From Pseudomonas psychrophila (GTDB lineage: Bacteria > Pseudomonadota > Gammaproteobacteria > Pseudomonadales > Pseudomonadaceae): a stretch of DNA of 64,000 nt. Positions 18,585-27,365 of this stretch are shown in pieces; within the stretch, counting starts at the first letter, position 1, and every line of letters begins with the position of its first letter. The stretch covers positions 1 to 64,000 of the forward strand of contig NZ_JYKZ01000013.1 in assembly GCF_001043005.1 (NCBI RefSeq). The letters run 5' to 3'. The notes beneath the pieces are model-generated. The model was not told where the DNA came from, did not search any database, and saw nothing but the letters and a program-made list of their open reading frames with translations. The translations under genes were made by a program, and so were the position numbers.

Positions 18585-19733
18585 ATGAGCCTCAATATTT
18601 TCTGGTTCCTGCCTACCCACGGTGACGGCCATTACCTTGGCACCTCCGAAGGCGCTCGTGCCGTTGACTACGGTTACCTGCAACAAGTCGCACAGGCCGC
18701 AGACCGCCTGGGCTTTGGCGGGGTGCTGATTCCGACAGGGCGTTCGTGCGAAGACTCATGGCTGGTAGCGGCAGCGCTGATCCCCGTGACCCAGCGTCTG
18801 AAATTTTTGGTGGCACTGCGCCCGGGCATTGTTTCGCCCACCGTGGCGGCACGTCAGGCCGCGACCCTGGACCGTCTGTCTGGTGGCCGCGCGCTGTTTA
18901 ACCTGGTAACCGGCGGCGACCCCGAAGAGCTGGCCGGTGATGGTTTGTTCCTCAGCCACGAAGAGCGCTATCAGGCTTCGGTGGAATTCACCCGCATCTG
19001 GCGTCGTGTGCTCGAAGGCGAAACCGTGGACTACGACGGCGAACACATCACCGTCAAAGGCGCGAAATTGCTCTACCCGCCAATCCAGCAACCGCGCCCG
19101 CCGCTGTACTTCGGTGGATCGTCGGAAGCTGCGCAAGACCTGGCTGCCGAACAAGTTGAAATGGTGCTGACCTGGGGCGAGCCACCGGCCGCCGTCGCCG
19201 AAAAAATCGAACAGGTACGTGCCAAGGCCGCCAAGCTGGGGCGCACCGTACGCTTCGGCATTCGTCTGCACGTGATTGTGCGTGAAACCAACGAAGAGGC
19301 TTGGAAAGCCGCCGACAAGCTAATTTCGCACCTGGACGACGATACCATCGCCCGCGCTCAAGCCTCGCTGTCGCGCTTCGACTCGGTCGGCCAGCAACGC
19401 ATGGCCGCCCTGCATGGCGGTAGCCGCGACAACCTTGAAGTCAGCCCCAACCTGTGGGCCGGCGTGGGCCTGGTGCGTGGCGGTGCCGGCACGGCACTGG
19501 TCGGTGACGGCCCAACCGTGGCTGCACGGGTTCAGGAATACGCCGATCTGGGCATCGACACGTTCATCTTCTCCGGCTACCCGCACCTGGAAGAGTCGTA
19601 CCGCGTGGCTGAACTGCTGTTTCCGCACCTGGATATCGAACGTCCGGAACTGCCAAAAGGCGCAAGTTACGTAAGCCCGTTTGGCGAAATGGTCGCCAAT
19701 GACATTCTCCCTAAAGCTGCGTCGCAGAGCTGA
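18585..19733 (+). CDS. ssuD: FMNH2-dependent alkanesulfonate monooxygenase
   Basis: This 382-residue bacterial-luciferase-like enzyme cleaves alkanesulfonates to aldehyde and sulfite with FMNH2 from SsuE. Visible blocks are the N-terminal NIFWFLPTHGDGHYLG, the FMN-pocket segment RPGIVSPTVAARQAATLDRLSGGRALFNLVTGGDP, and the C-terminal FIFSGYPHLEESYRVAELLFP. AGGAGA is seven bases before the ATG. Length matches E. coli SsuD (381). It starts 31 bases after ssuA. Confidence 0.95.
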   Translation: MSLNIFWFLPTHGDGHYLGTSEGARAVDYGYLQQVAQAADRLGFGGVLIPTGRSCEDSWLVAAALIPVTQRLKFLVALRPGIVSPTVAARQAATLDRLSGGRALFNLVTGGDPEELAGDGLFLSHEERYQASVEFTRIWRRVLEGETVDYDGEHITVKGAKLLYPPIQQPRPPLYFGGSSEAAQDLAAEQVEMVLTWGEPPAAVAEKIEQVRAKAAKLGRTVRFGIRLHVIVRETNEEAWKAADKLISHLDDDTIARAQASLSRFDSVGQQRMAALHGGSRDNLEVSPNLWAGVGLVRGGAGTALVGDGPTVAARVQEYADLGIDTFIFSGYPHLEESYRVAELLFPHLDIERPELPKGASYVSPFGEMVANDILPKAASQS

Positions 19734-19740
19734 AGTCGCC

Positions 19741-20547
19741 ATGAGTTCAGGCAAGGCCTTGGGCCTCAATAAAATCGGTCACACCCTTGCGCCCTGGGCC
19801 TTGCCTGTGTTGCTGCTGGCGGTGTGGCAGCTGTCCGTGTCGGCGGGCTGGTTGTCGACACGCATCCTGCCCGCTCCCAGCGCCGTGATCGCGGCCGGGA
19901 TCGAGCTGGTTCGCAGTGGCGAAATCTGGAAACACCTGGCCATCAGCGGCTGGCGTGCCGGGTTGGGCTTTGCCATCGGCGGCAGCATCGGCCTGGCGCT
20001 GGGCTTTATCACCGGCCTGTCGAAGTGGGGCGAACGCCTGCTCGACAGCTCGGTGCAAATGATCCGCAACGTGCCGCACCTGGCGCTGATTCCGCTGGTC
20101 ATCCTGTGGTTCGGTATCGATGAGTCGGCGAAGATATTTCTGGTAGCACTGGGGACTTTATTCCCGATCTACCTCAACACCTATCACGGCATCCGCAACG
20201 TCGACCCGGCGCTGGTCGAGATGGCGCGCAACTACGGGTTGTCCGGTTTCAGCCTGTTCTGGCAGGTGATCTTGCCGGGGGCGCTGCCTTCGATCCTGGT
20301 GGGCGTGCGCTTTGCCCTGGGCTTTATGTGGCTGACGTTGATCGTGGCCGAAACCATCTCCGCCAGCTCCGGCATCGGCTACCTGGCGATGAACGCCCGG
20401 GAGTTCTTGCAAACCGACGTGGTGGTGCTGGCAATTGTTTTGTACGCCGTGCTCGGCAAGCTGGCCGATACCGCAGCCCGTGGTCTGGAGCGCATCTGGT
20501 TGCGCTGGCACCCGGCGTATCAAGTCGTTAAAGGCGGTGCAGCATGA
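19741..20547 (+). CDS. ssuC: Aliphatic sulfonate ABC transporter permease
   Basis: This 268-residue inner-membrane permease starts at the ATG at 19741 (MSSGKALGLNKIG), seven bases after the ssuD stop. The frame is open further left but only through ssuD. A first hydrophobic segment (WALPVLLLAVWQLSV) and the EAA-type loop VEMARNYGLSGFSLFWQVILPGALPSI are readable. It overlaps ssuB by 4 bases. Confidence 0.93.
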   Translation: MSSGKALGLNKIGHTLAPWALPVLLLAVWQLSVSAGWLSTRILPAPSAVIAAGIELVRSGEIWKHLAISGWRAGLGFAIGGSIGLALGFITGLSKWGERLLDSSVQMIRNVPHLALIPLVILWFGIDESAKIFLVALGTLFPIYLNTYHGIRNVDPALVEMARNYGLSGFSLFWQVILPGALPSILVGVRFALGFMWLTLIVAETISASSGIGYLAMNAREFLQTDVVVLAIVLYAVLGKLADTAARGLERIWLRWHPAYQVVKGGAA

Positions 20548-21350
20548 CAGCTCAACAACCTCCACGTTTGCGCCAGGGCATCCCGCTGGCCATCAACGGC
20601 CTGCAAAAAGCCTTCGGCGAGCGGCTGGTGCTGCGAGATATCAATCTGCACATCCCGGCGGGGCAATTTGTCGCCATCGTCGGGCGCAGCGGTTGCGGCA
20701 AAAGCACCCTGATGCGCCTGCTGGCCGGGCTCGATCAACCCACCGCAGGCCAATTGCTGGCCGGTAGCGCCCCGCTGCAAGCGGCCCGTGAAGACACGCG
20801 ACTGATGTTTCAGGAGGCGCGCCTGCTGCCCTGGAAAAAAGTCATCGATAACGTAGGCCTTGGCCTTAAAGGTGACTGGCGCCCCAAAGCGCTCAAGGCA
20901 CTGGAAGAAGTGGGCCTGGCCGAACGTGCCAATGAATGGCCAGCAGCACTGTCGGGCGGGCAAAAACAGCGTGTGGCCCTGGCCCGCGCCCTGATCCACC
21001 AGCCGCGCTTGCTGCTGCTCGACGAACCGCTGGGCGCACTGGATGCCCTGACCCGCATTGAAATGCAGGACCTGATCGAACGCCTGTGGCGCCAGCATGG
21101 TTTTACCGTGCTGCTGGTGACCCACGACGTCAGCGAAGCCGTCGCGATTGCTGACCGTGTGATTTTGATTGAAGACGGGCAGGTGGGGCTGGACCTCACC
21201 GTCGATCTGCAACGCCCTCGGGTACGCGGCTCGCACCGTCTGGCTGCACTGGAAACCGAAGTACTGAACCGTGTTCTCGCACTGCCTGGCTCGCCACCTG
21301 AGCCAGAACCCGTTGCACCGCTGCCTACGCAACTGCGCTGGGCGCAATAA
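20544..21350 (+). CDS. ssuB: Aliphatic sulfonate ABC transporter ATP-binding protein
   Basis: This 268-residue ATPase has Walker A GRSGCGKS at about residues 47-54, signature LSGGQ at 136-140, Walker B LLLLDEP at 156-162 and the switch histidine in LVTHDVSEA. The ATG overlaps the ssuC stop (ATGA). The C-terminal tail beyond the NBD (about 40 residues, rich in Pro and Glu) is longer than in E. coli SsuB, as in other Pseudomonas proteins. Confidence 0.94.
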   Translation: MTAQQPPRLRQGIPLAINGLQKAFGERLVLRDINLHIPAGQFVAIVGRSGCGKSTLMRLLAGLDQPTAGQLLAGSAPLQAAREDTRLMFQEARLLPWKKVIDNVGLGLKGDWRPKALKALEEVGLAERANEWPAALSGGQKQRVALARALIHQPRLLLLDEPLGALDALTRIEMQDLIERLWRQHGFTVLLVTHDVSEAVAIADRVILIEDGQVGLDLTVDLQRPRVRGSHRLAALETEVLNRVLALPGSPPEPEPVAPLPTQLRWAQ

Positions 21351-21384
21351 AACCACTTTTAATCCCAAGACAGGAATCGACACC

Positions 21385-21600
21385 ATGACCATTAAAGCCA
21401 TCAACGTTCGCAACCAGTTCAAAGGCCACATCAAGGAAATCGTACTGGGCGACGTACTGTCTGAAATCGACGTACAGACCGCGTCAGGCATCGTGACCTC
21501 CGTCATCACCACCCGCTCGGTCAAAGAGCTGGAACTGGTGGTCGGCAGCGAAGTGATTGCCTTCGTAAAATCCACCGAAGTGTCCATCGCCAAGCTGTAA
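21385..21600 (+). CDS. ssuF: Molybdopterin-binding (TOBE/Mop) small protein
   Basis: This 71-residue protein consists of a single TOBE/Mop domain (NVRNQFKGHIKEIVLG, SVITTRSVKELELVVGSEVIAFVKSTEVSI). It is the last gene of ssuEADCBF. The P. putida SsuF homolog is needed for sulfonate use, though its exact role is unclear; relatives bind molybdate or oxyanions. The start is the ATG at 21385, with an AGGAA-type ribosome site about 10 bases upstream; the frame extends left only through ssuB. Confidence 0.9.
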   Translation: MTIKAINVRNQFKGHIKEIVLGDVLSEIDVQTASGIVTSVITTRSVKELELVVGSEVIAFVKSTEVSIAKL

Positions 21601-21616
21601 ACCGTGGTTTATCCAC

Positions 21617-21650
21617 AACCCCGAAAGGTGTGAGCCCTTCGGGGTTTTTT
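21617..21650 (+). terminator. Rho-independent terminator after the ssu operon
   Basis: AACCCCGAAAGG and the downstream CCTTCGGGGTT pair to a strong stem followed by six T residues, 16 bases past the ssuF stop. Confidence 0.9.
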
Positions 21651-21671
21651 GTGGGCAGTTGGTACGTGCAA

Positions 21672-21941
21672 TCAGGCATCGCGCAGCGCCAGCACCCCCA
21701 ACACATCACAGCCTTGCTGCAACAACAAAGACGACGCCTCGCACACCGCGCTTAAATCATGGGGGTCATGGCTGTGGCCGCTCATCAGCGATAAACAGCG
21801 CAACAAATTCTTGGCCGCCTGAATGCGCTGCTCGGCACAGGCCAGCAGGGCAGGTACAGAGGCGAGGGAGTCGATTAACAAAACGGTTGAACCGACGGGG
21901 TTGTCGGTTTGGGGATGTAATGCGTCATGGTTGAACTCCAA
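21672..21941 (-). CDS. Small hypothetical protein, possibly DUF3077/DUF6124-like
   Basis: This 89-residue predicted cytoplasmic protein starts MEFNHDALHPQT. After a short variable N-terminus it has a helical-looking core with alternating hydrophobic positions (LLACAEQRIQAAKNLLRCL and a C-terminal LLLQQGCDVL). Small Pseudomonas proteins of the DUF3077/DUF6124 type have this layout, but the resemblance is by eye only. It stands alone between convergent ssuF and the betT region. No function is assigned. Confidence 0.5.
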   Translation of the reverse strand: MEFNHDALHPQTDNPVGSTVLLIDSLASVPALLACAEQRIQAAKNLLRCLSLMSGHSHDPHDLSAVCEASSLLLQQGCDVLGVLALRDA

Positions 21942-22261
21942 TAATTTGAGGAGCCACTCCGATCAGCTTGCACGCAGAAAGAAGGTGGCAGTTGTGCGCG
22001 GGTGTGCAAGACCGGTTATTGGGACCCGGCAGACCCGAAGATCTCCCGCGCACAACCGCCATAACGCCGATTGCAGGCGCAGAGCCTACCAAGCGATATG
22101 AAAAGTTGAAATCCAATAATCAGGCTTGCACGCCTGATCGCTGATTTTTCAGCGACGGGGCGGACTATAGGCAGCCCGCCTGGGGCATCACAATGGGGTG
22201 CAGAGCGTGAAAGCCCGATCCCACACAAGTGCGCGAAGGGTCTGTAAATACCGACCTTAGC

Positions 22262-22314
22262 TGTGGGAGCGAGCCTGCTCGCGAAGGCCATTCGCGAGCA
22301 GGATCGCTCCCACA
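22262..22314. repeat. Short REP-type paired inverted repeat
   Basis: Left unit GTGGGAGCGAGCCTGCTCGC and right unit GCGAGCAGGATCGCTCCCAC are inverse complements with one mismatch. They are separated by only about 10 bases, so this copy lacks the longer central stretch of the others. Confidence 0.88.
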
Positions 22315-22366
22315 CACACCTTCGGTTTTTTCGAGTGCAAACTGCACTTTTTCGTGGACCCAAGGG

Positions 22367-22395
22367 CAGGGCCCGCCCATTGCAGGCGGGCCCTG
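22367..22395 (-). terminator. Candidate terminator or stabilising hairpin downstream of betT
   Basis: CAGGGCCCGCC and GGCGGGCCCTG pair perfectly over 11 bases around a 7-base loop, five bases beyond the betT stop. There is no T run on the minus strand, so it may act as a 3' stabiliser rather than a classical terminator. Confidence 0.55.
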
Positions 22396-22399
22396 GCTG

Positions 22400-24397
22400 T
22401 CAGCGCACCAAATGCAAAAACTGCATATGGCGTTCGTACTGATCGAGGATGTCGTTGATGATTTGCTCTTTGGTGTAGCCCGTCAGGTCGTAATCCTGAC
22501 TGCCTTCGGCCAAATGCACTTCAGCGCGGTAGTAACGACGATTGCGCAGTTGCTCTTTTTTGCCAAAACCACCACGGGCAAAGGACGGCGTGAAGTAGCC
22601 GCGCATCTGCACCTGGTAGATGAACGGATGTTCATCGCCATGGCCGATTTCCAGGCTTACGTTGTCGTTGGCCGGGTCGGGCTGGGTGACGACATTCAGG
22701 CCTTTTTCCAGGAACACCGCGCTCACTTCTTCAATCGCCGGGCGCACGGTGGTATCCATAAAGCGATACACCTCGTCACGGGACGGGAAGTGCACGGCCT
22801 GACTCAGGCGCTGACGCCAACCACCGCGACGCGAGTGCGAAACCGGCGCCAGGGAGTGCATCTGCGCGATTTGCTTCTGCGACTCAAGGTAGAACGCCTT
22901 GTGCAGGCCCCACATCATCAGCAGCAAAATCAGCGAGAACGGCAGCGACGTGAGCACCACCGCTGACTTGAGCGCATCGATACTGCCCGAGAACAACAGC
23001 GCACTGGTGACCAGCGCGGTCATCGCACCCCAGAACACCCGCAACCATTTAGGACCATCTTCGTCAGCGTTATTGCCGCGCGCCGAGAGGGTGGACAGCA
23101 CCACGGTGCCGGAGTCGGCCGAGGTCACGAAGAACACAAAGCTGATAAACACCGTCACCGCAATCACGGTCCGGCTCCACGGGTAGGTCTCCAGCAGCAG
23201 GTACAGCGTGCGCGACGGGTCGTCGATAGCCGACTGGCCGAGGGCAACCATGCCGTGGTTGAGCACCTGATCAATGGCGCTGTTGCCGAAAATCGACATC
23301 CACGCCAGGGTGAAGCCCAGTGGAATCAGCAGTACGCCAAACACGAATTCGCGGATGGTGCGACCACGGGAAATACGCGCAATAAACAGGCCCACAAACG
23401 GCGACCATGCGATCCACCAGGCCCAATAGAACACGGTCCAGCCGCCCAGCCAGTCGCTTGGTTTGTCATAGGCGTACACGTCGAAACTCTTGGTCGGCAA
23501 CGCGCCCAGATAGTCACCGATGTTTTGCACCAGGGTGTTGAGCAAATGCTGGGTGGGGCCTGCGAACAGCACAAACAGCAGCAGCGCGCACGCCAGCAGC
23601 ATGTTGATGTCGGACATCACCCGCACGCCTTTGTCCACGCCCGCAATGGCCACCAAAATGGCTGCGCCCATCATCAGCGTGATCAGCCCTACTTGTACCC
23701 ATTGGGTGTGAGGCAGGCCGAACAGGTAATCGAGCCCGGAATTGAGGTGAAGCACCCCAAAGCCCATGTCGGCGCCCAGACCAAATACGGTGGCGATGAT
23801 GCCAAAGCCATCCACCGCATAGCCGATAGGCCCGTTGATGCGCTTGCCGATCAGCGGGTACAGCGCCGAGCGCAGCGCCAGCGGTAAGTTGTGGCGGTAG
23901 GCGAAGTAGGCCAGCGCCATGCCTACAAAGGCGAACACGCCCCAGCCATGCAGGCCCCAGTGCAGGAACAGCAACTGCATGCCTTGGCGCGCAGCCTCTG
24001 ACGTGCCGGCCGGGCCTTGAGGCGGGGCGAGCATATGGGTCAGGGGTTCGGACACACAAAAGAAAAATAGCGTGATGCTGATCCCGGCGGCGAACAGCAT
24101 GCCCGCCCAGGACAGGTAACTGAACTCGGGTTCGTCGTGGTCGGCACCGAGCTTAATCTTGCCGTAGCCGGACAAGGCGGTGACGACCACGAAGATCAGA
24201 TACAGGGTCATCGCTAACATGTAGTACCAGCCGACCGTATTGGCCGCCCAGTTTTGTGCTGCCAGCAGCCATTCCCCGGCGGCTTGCGGCATGGAGATAA
24301 CCACCAGGCCAAAGATCAGGATAAACACGGCGGCAAAGTAAAATACCGGTGGGTTCATGCGGATCGAAGACGTTTCAGGCGTGATCGGTACACTCAT
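22400..24397 (-). CDS. betT: High-affinity choline/betaine transporter (BCCT family)
   Basis: This 665-residue inner-membrane transporter imports choline with sodium or proton coupling. Hydrophobic segments are distributed over about residues 15-510. The BCCT signature is readable in two parts: GWTVFYWAWWIAWSPFVGLF and IARISRGRTIREF. A cytoplasmic C-terminal domain of about 150 residues contains the motif YRFMDTTVRPAIEEV, as in osmoregulated BetT. It has a palindrome upstream and lies a few kb from the choline-sulfatase module, so choline could enter central metabolism from two routes. Substrate specificity (choline versus carnitine) is inferred. Confidence 0.9.
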   Translation of the reverse strand: MSVPITPETSSIRMNPPVFYFAAVFILIFGLVVISMPQAAGEWLLAAQNWAANTVGWYYMLAMTLYLIFVVVTALSGYGKIKLGADHDEPEFSYLSWAGMLFAAGISITLFFFCVSEPLTHMLAPPQGPAGTSEAARQGMQLLFLHWGLHGWGVFAFVGMALAYFAYRHNLPLALRSALYPLIGKRINGPIGYAVDGFGIIATVFGLGADMGFGVLHLNSGLDYLFGLPHTQWVQVGLITLMMGAAILVAIAGVDKGVRVMSDINMLLACALLLFVLFAGPTQHLLNTLVQNIGDYLGALPTKSFDVYAYDKPSDWLGGWTVFYWAWWIAWSPFVGLFIARISRGRTIREFVFGVLLIPLGFTLAWMSIFGNSAIDQVLNHGMVALGQSAIDDPSRTLYLLLETYPWSRTVIAVTVFISFVFFVTSADSGTVVLSTLSARGNNADEDGPKWLRVFWGAMTALVTSALLFSGSIDALKSAVVLTSLPFSLILLLMMWGLHKAFYLESQKQIAQMHSLAPVSHSRRGGWRQRLSQAVHFPSRDEVYRFMDTTVRPAIEEVSAVFLEKGLNVVTQPDPANDNVSLEIGHGDEHPFIYQVQMRGYFTPSFARGGFGKKEQLRNRRYYRAEVHLAEGSQDYDLTGYTKEQIINDILDQYERHMQFLHLVR

Positions 24398-25032
24398 TGG
24401 ATGTGCACCTTATAGAGATAAAACGGGATCAAAAAGAGCGGATTCGGCAAGGGTTAGCCTCCTGTTGTGAGCGGGCAGCGGACCACCGGTTTAAGTTGAA
24501 CGAGCATTCAAGTTAAACATGGATGGCCTTTCAGCACTAATCGCTGCCCACGGCTACACGTCTCATACGTTAGCTCATGACTGGGTATGACACATGGCCA
24601 TGATCAACGTTCAGCCGTTGTGGGGTGGGGCTGTCAGGGGGGGGCGACGGCAAAAGAAAACGGGGTTTTCGAGCGCTGAAAAAAAAATCCAAAAAAAGCT
24701 CGCAGAAGCGCAGTGATCAAAAAATAGACTGATTTAGACGTCGATCAGTAGCGCCTCAGGAAGAAAGTACCGACGAATTTGCAGCAGGGGGGGAACCCCA
24801 TTGATTGAAGTGGTCCCAGAGACTTATCTCGTATTCGCGCCCGCAATCTACAAGCACCAATACGAACAAACAGAGATTCACAAAGAACACCTGATAATGT
24901 TACCCGATGACAGTTATCGAAAATTTAAGACTACAAACACTCTATTTCATACATCGAAATTAACATTAGAACCTAGATAAAAATCAATCGATAGAAAAAT
25001 AATTCTTTCTTTCAACGGATATTTATATCAAC
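24398..25032. promoter_or_regulatory. betT upstream region with 30-base palindrome
   Basis: This 635-base stretch holds no convincing gene. From 24489 to 24518 an imperfect 30-base palindrome is visible: GTTTAA at the left end pairs with TTAAAC at the right, and TTGAA pairs with TTCAA inside. Its position, about 90-120 bases upstream of the betT ATG, fits an operator. Beyond about 24880 the base composition becomes clearly AT-rich, marking the edge of the accessory patch. Confidence 0.55.
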
Positions 25033-26530
25033 TTAACTTTTCAATGTCTCTGCCGATGGCTCATCGGGAGTTATCGTCGAAAAATTAACGGCCACTGCTT
25101 CTTTAATTTCACCCTTTTGAGTAAAACCACTGACACCTACAATATCATTACCATTTCGAGCATCTGCTAATGGCCTTGTATAGTTCAGATCAATCTGTGA
25201 AATACTTAACTCGTCCAGCGAATGTAACTCGCTTGTACTAGTCGACTCAATGCTGCTTTGGCCATCATGATTGGCATCAACCCAAACCCTCACATCCCCC
25301 CAGCGTTCATCCTGGTTATCAAACTTAAGGTCTTTGTTGCTATCCAGGCTGCGCAGTGCATCAAATGCATTATCAAAGGTTTTTTTACTCGGAGAATCAC
25401 GGCTTCCTTGTTCGGCACCAAAATACTCTGACATCAACTCCGAGACATTATCAATTTTTCCGTTGCCATCAAGGTCCCAAAACAACCATACCCTCGTCAG
25501 TACTGCTCCACCCCGTTTGCAGCTTCTCGCCATCGTTGTTCATGTCGAAATGAACAGGAGAGGTATGAGGGTTGGTGAGTTTTACTCCGGCCCCACCCAG
25601 ATCCAAAATCAAAGGGTCTACTTTGTTTTCTAAGGCGCATTTCATTCTTGCAATTTGTTCTGGCGTTATATAGTTGAGACCTCCAACACTTTCCAAGGAA
25701 ATATCAACATTAGCAACTGGCCTTTCGATATTTGTCACAGGTACCCCTCCGCCTGTGCTGTAGCCGTTCGATGCAGAAGTAGCGCCACCTGCCCACCCAC
25801 TTCCGCCACTGTCAAGACTACCAGCCGTACCGTTACTTATACCGCCACCAGGAACTACAGGCAGTGAAATATCAACGTCTACACCTTTTACTAATAAATC
25901 TTCAAATACTATCTTTATTACAATAGGTATAATCATTGAGGCATTGCCAAAATACTTTTCGAAAATCATCCCAATAGCAGCGGCATTTTGTATAAATACC
26001 GTGGCATAATTTTCCATTTGCTCTAAAAAGTTACGGCCCGGAATCTCAACGTAATTATGCCCTAGTCCACCGCCCCACACAGGAAACTCATCACCGAGCG
26101 TCCCGGCCCATTGCCATGGTTCCAAGCCCAAGCCTTCAACTGCGGCTTGTACGTCTCTTTTGATCACCTCTTTAATTGGCAAAATACCTTTAGCATAAAT
26201 AAAATCCGCAATAACTTGGTGAGCTAATCTGTCAGAAGCATTTTTATACATACGCGAAGTGAATTTCCTTCCGGAGCGCTCAACTGCATATCGCATGGAA
26301 TTGGAAACCAGTTCGCTTACAAAGCTCCCATCAATATTATTGATAGATTTTGCAGCCATAAGCCAGTTAGCCGTCATCAACATCTGGTCTCTCACTTCGC
26401 CATCGGCGTGGTTGGCAATGGCTTTTTGAGCAACATTATATAAGTACTGGTATCCTCCCGGGTAGTCTTTCACGGCGAGTCTACGTTCCAGGTATTTGAT
26501 ATCCGCGGGTGTCAGAGGTATTTGCACCAT
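25033..26530 (-). pseudogene. Calcium-binding/RTX-associated-type protein gene, interrupted by a one-base frameshift
   Basis: Two overlapping frames (26530-25469 and 25533-25033) become one 498-residue protein if one base is removed around 25476-25478 (a CCC run on the plus strand). The N-terminal 300 residues are not recognised; they include a hydrophobic stretch near residues 190-210 and a Gly/Ser-rich linker at about 225-265. The C-terminal block has PLILDLGGAGVKL, HFDMNNDGEKLQTGW, then, in the other frame, DLDGNGKIDNVSEL, and later SLDSNKDLKFD and VDANHDGQSSI. These are repeated aspartate-rich, calcium-binding-type motifs seen in RTX-associated proteins. No GGxGxDx repeats or secretion signal were seen. 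Whether this is a real mutation, a recoding site or a sequencing error is unresolved. Confidence 0.7.
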
Positions 26531-26542
26531 ATTGGCGCCTCC

Positions 26543-27079
26543 TTAATTAATTAAAAAACGATCCAGAAAACTCAACACAAAATTATCGACATCTTTAAGG
26601 TCGGAAATCTCACGATTAAACAAATAGTCAACCCCAAAAATATTTTTGTACGCTCTTTTTCCCACATAAATAAGGTCCCACTCATGTATGTAAGCATTGC
26701 TTCCATCACGGCCCGCGACTCTATACATCTTCTCACTACCCTCTAACAGTTCAACCCCATCAAAAGACGCAATGGTTTTTAATGTTCGGGTGACTCGATT
26801 TATATCAAACGGAGGAACGGATATAGGAAATAGAACTAATACCATTACATTGTTAGATTTATTTTTATAGTCAACCAACTTCATGGACGGATACTCAACT
26901 CGAAGAGTAACCACGGTTTCACGGTTAAAATCAATAAGCTCACAATCCTCATCCGAAACATCAAAGGAAAAAACACTGATATTCGTTTTTTTATTAACAA
27001 ACGTGCAAGCTGCATGGGTGGGCATTGAGCCCCAAGCAAACACCAGTGATATAAGCCCACCTAGAAGATATCTACGCAC
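26543..27079 (-). CDS. Small exported hypothetical protein
   Basis: This 178-residue protein has an N-terminal signal peptide: basic MRRYLLGG, a hydrophobic segment ending near THA, and cleavage before ACTFVNKK. A lipobox is not convincing because the residue at -3 before Cys25 is His. The rest is soluble, about 155 residues, mixed alpha/beta in appearance, with no motif I recognise. It stands only 12 bases upstream of the interrupted calcium-binding-type gene on the same strand, so the two are probably cotranscribed. A periplasmic partner, chaperone or immunity role is possible, but this is inference. The region is AT-rich compared with its neighbours, suggesting acquisition by transfer. Confidence 0.65.
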   Translation of the reverse strand: MRRYLLGGLISLVFAWGSMPTHAACTFVNKKTNISVFSFDVSDEDCELIDFNRETVVTLRVEYPSMKLVDYKNKSNNVMVLVLFPISVPPFDINRVTRTLKTIASFDGVELLEGSEKMYRVAGRDGSNAYIHEWDLIYVGKRAYKNIFGVDYLFNREISDLKDVDNFVLSFLDRFLIN

Positions 27080-27365
27080 TACCAGCCTCCAATATTACTG
27101 ATGTATCGCCTTATCCACAGGAGGATTAAATACAGCCACCAGAAACATTTAATCTCCAGAGCACAGCGCGAAACATGGTTTTGGACGTGTTATTTCCATA
27201 CACCATCCAAGATTCAATATTAAAAATCTTATCGCCCTGAAAACTTTAGGCCTTGTACCAAAATATGACCACAGCGAAGCCGCCGTACTTAATGTCGGAT
27301 ATTTCCGTAACTAAAAATAGTATGTAGGAGAGGGTTAAACCGGGCGCTGAACTGCGCGCCCCCGT

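Larger units (their letters stand above)
21942..22399. other. Gene-poor spacer between the small protein gene and betT
   Basis: This 458-base stretch shows no convincing gene. It holds a short REP pair, a small hairpin at 22334-22348 (AGTGCA/TGCACT) followed by T residues, and a very stable GC hairpin next to the betT stop. The remainder looks like degenerate REP fragments, for example around 22207-22236. Confidence 0.6.
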
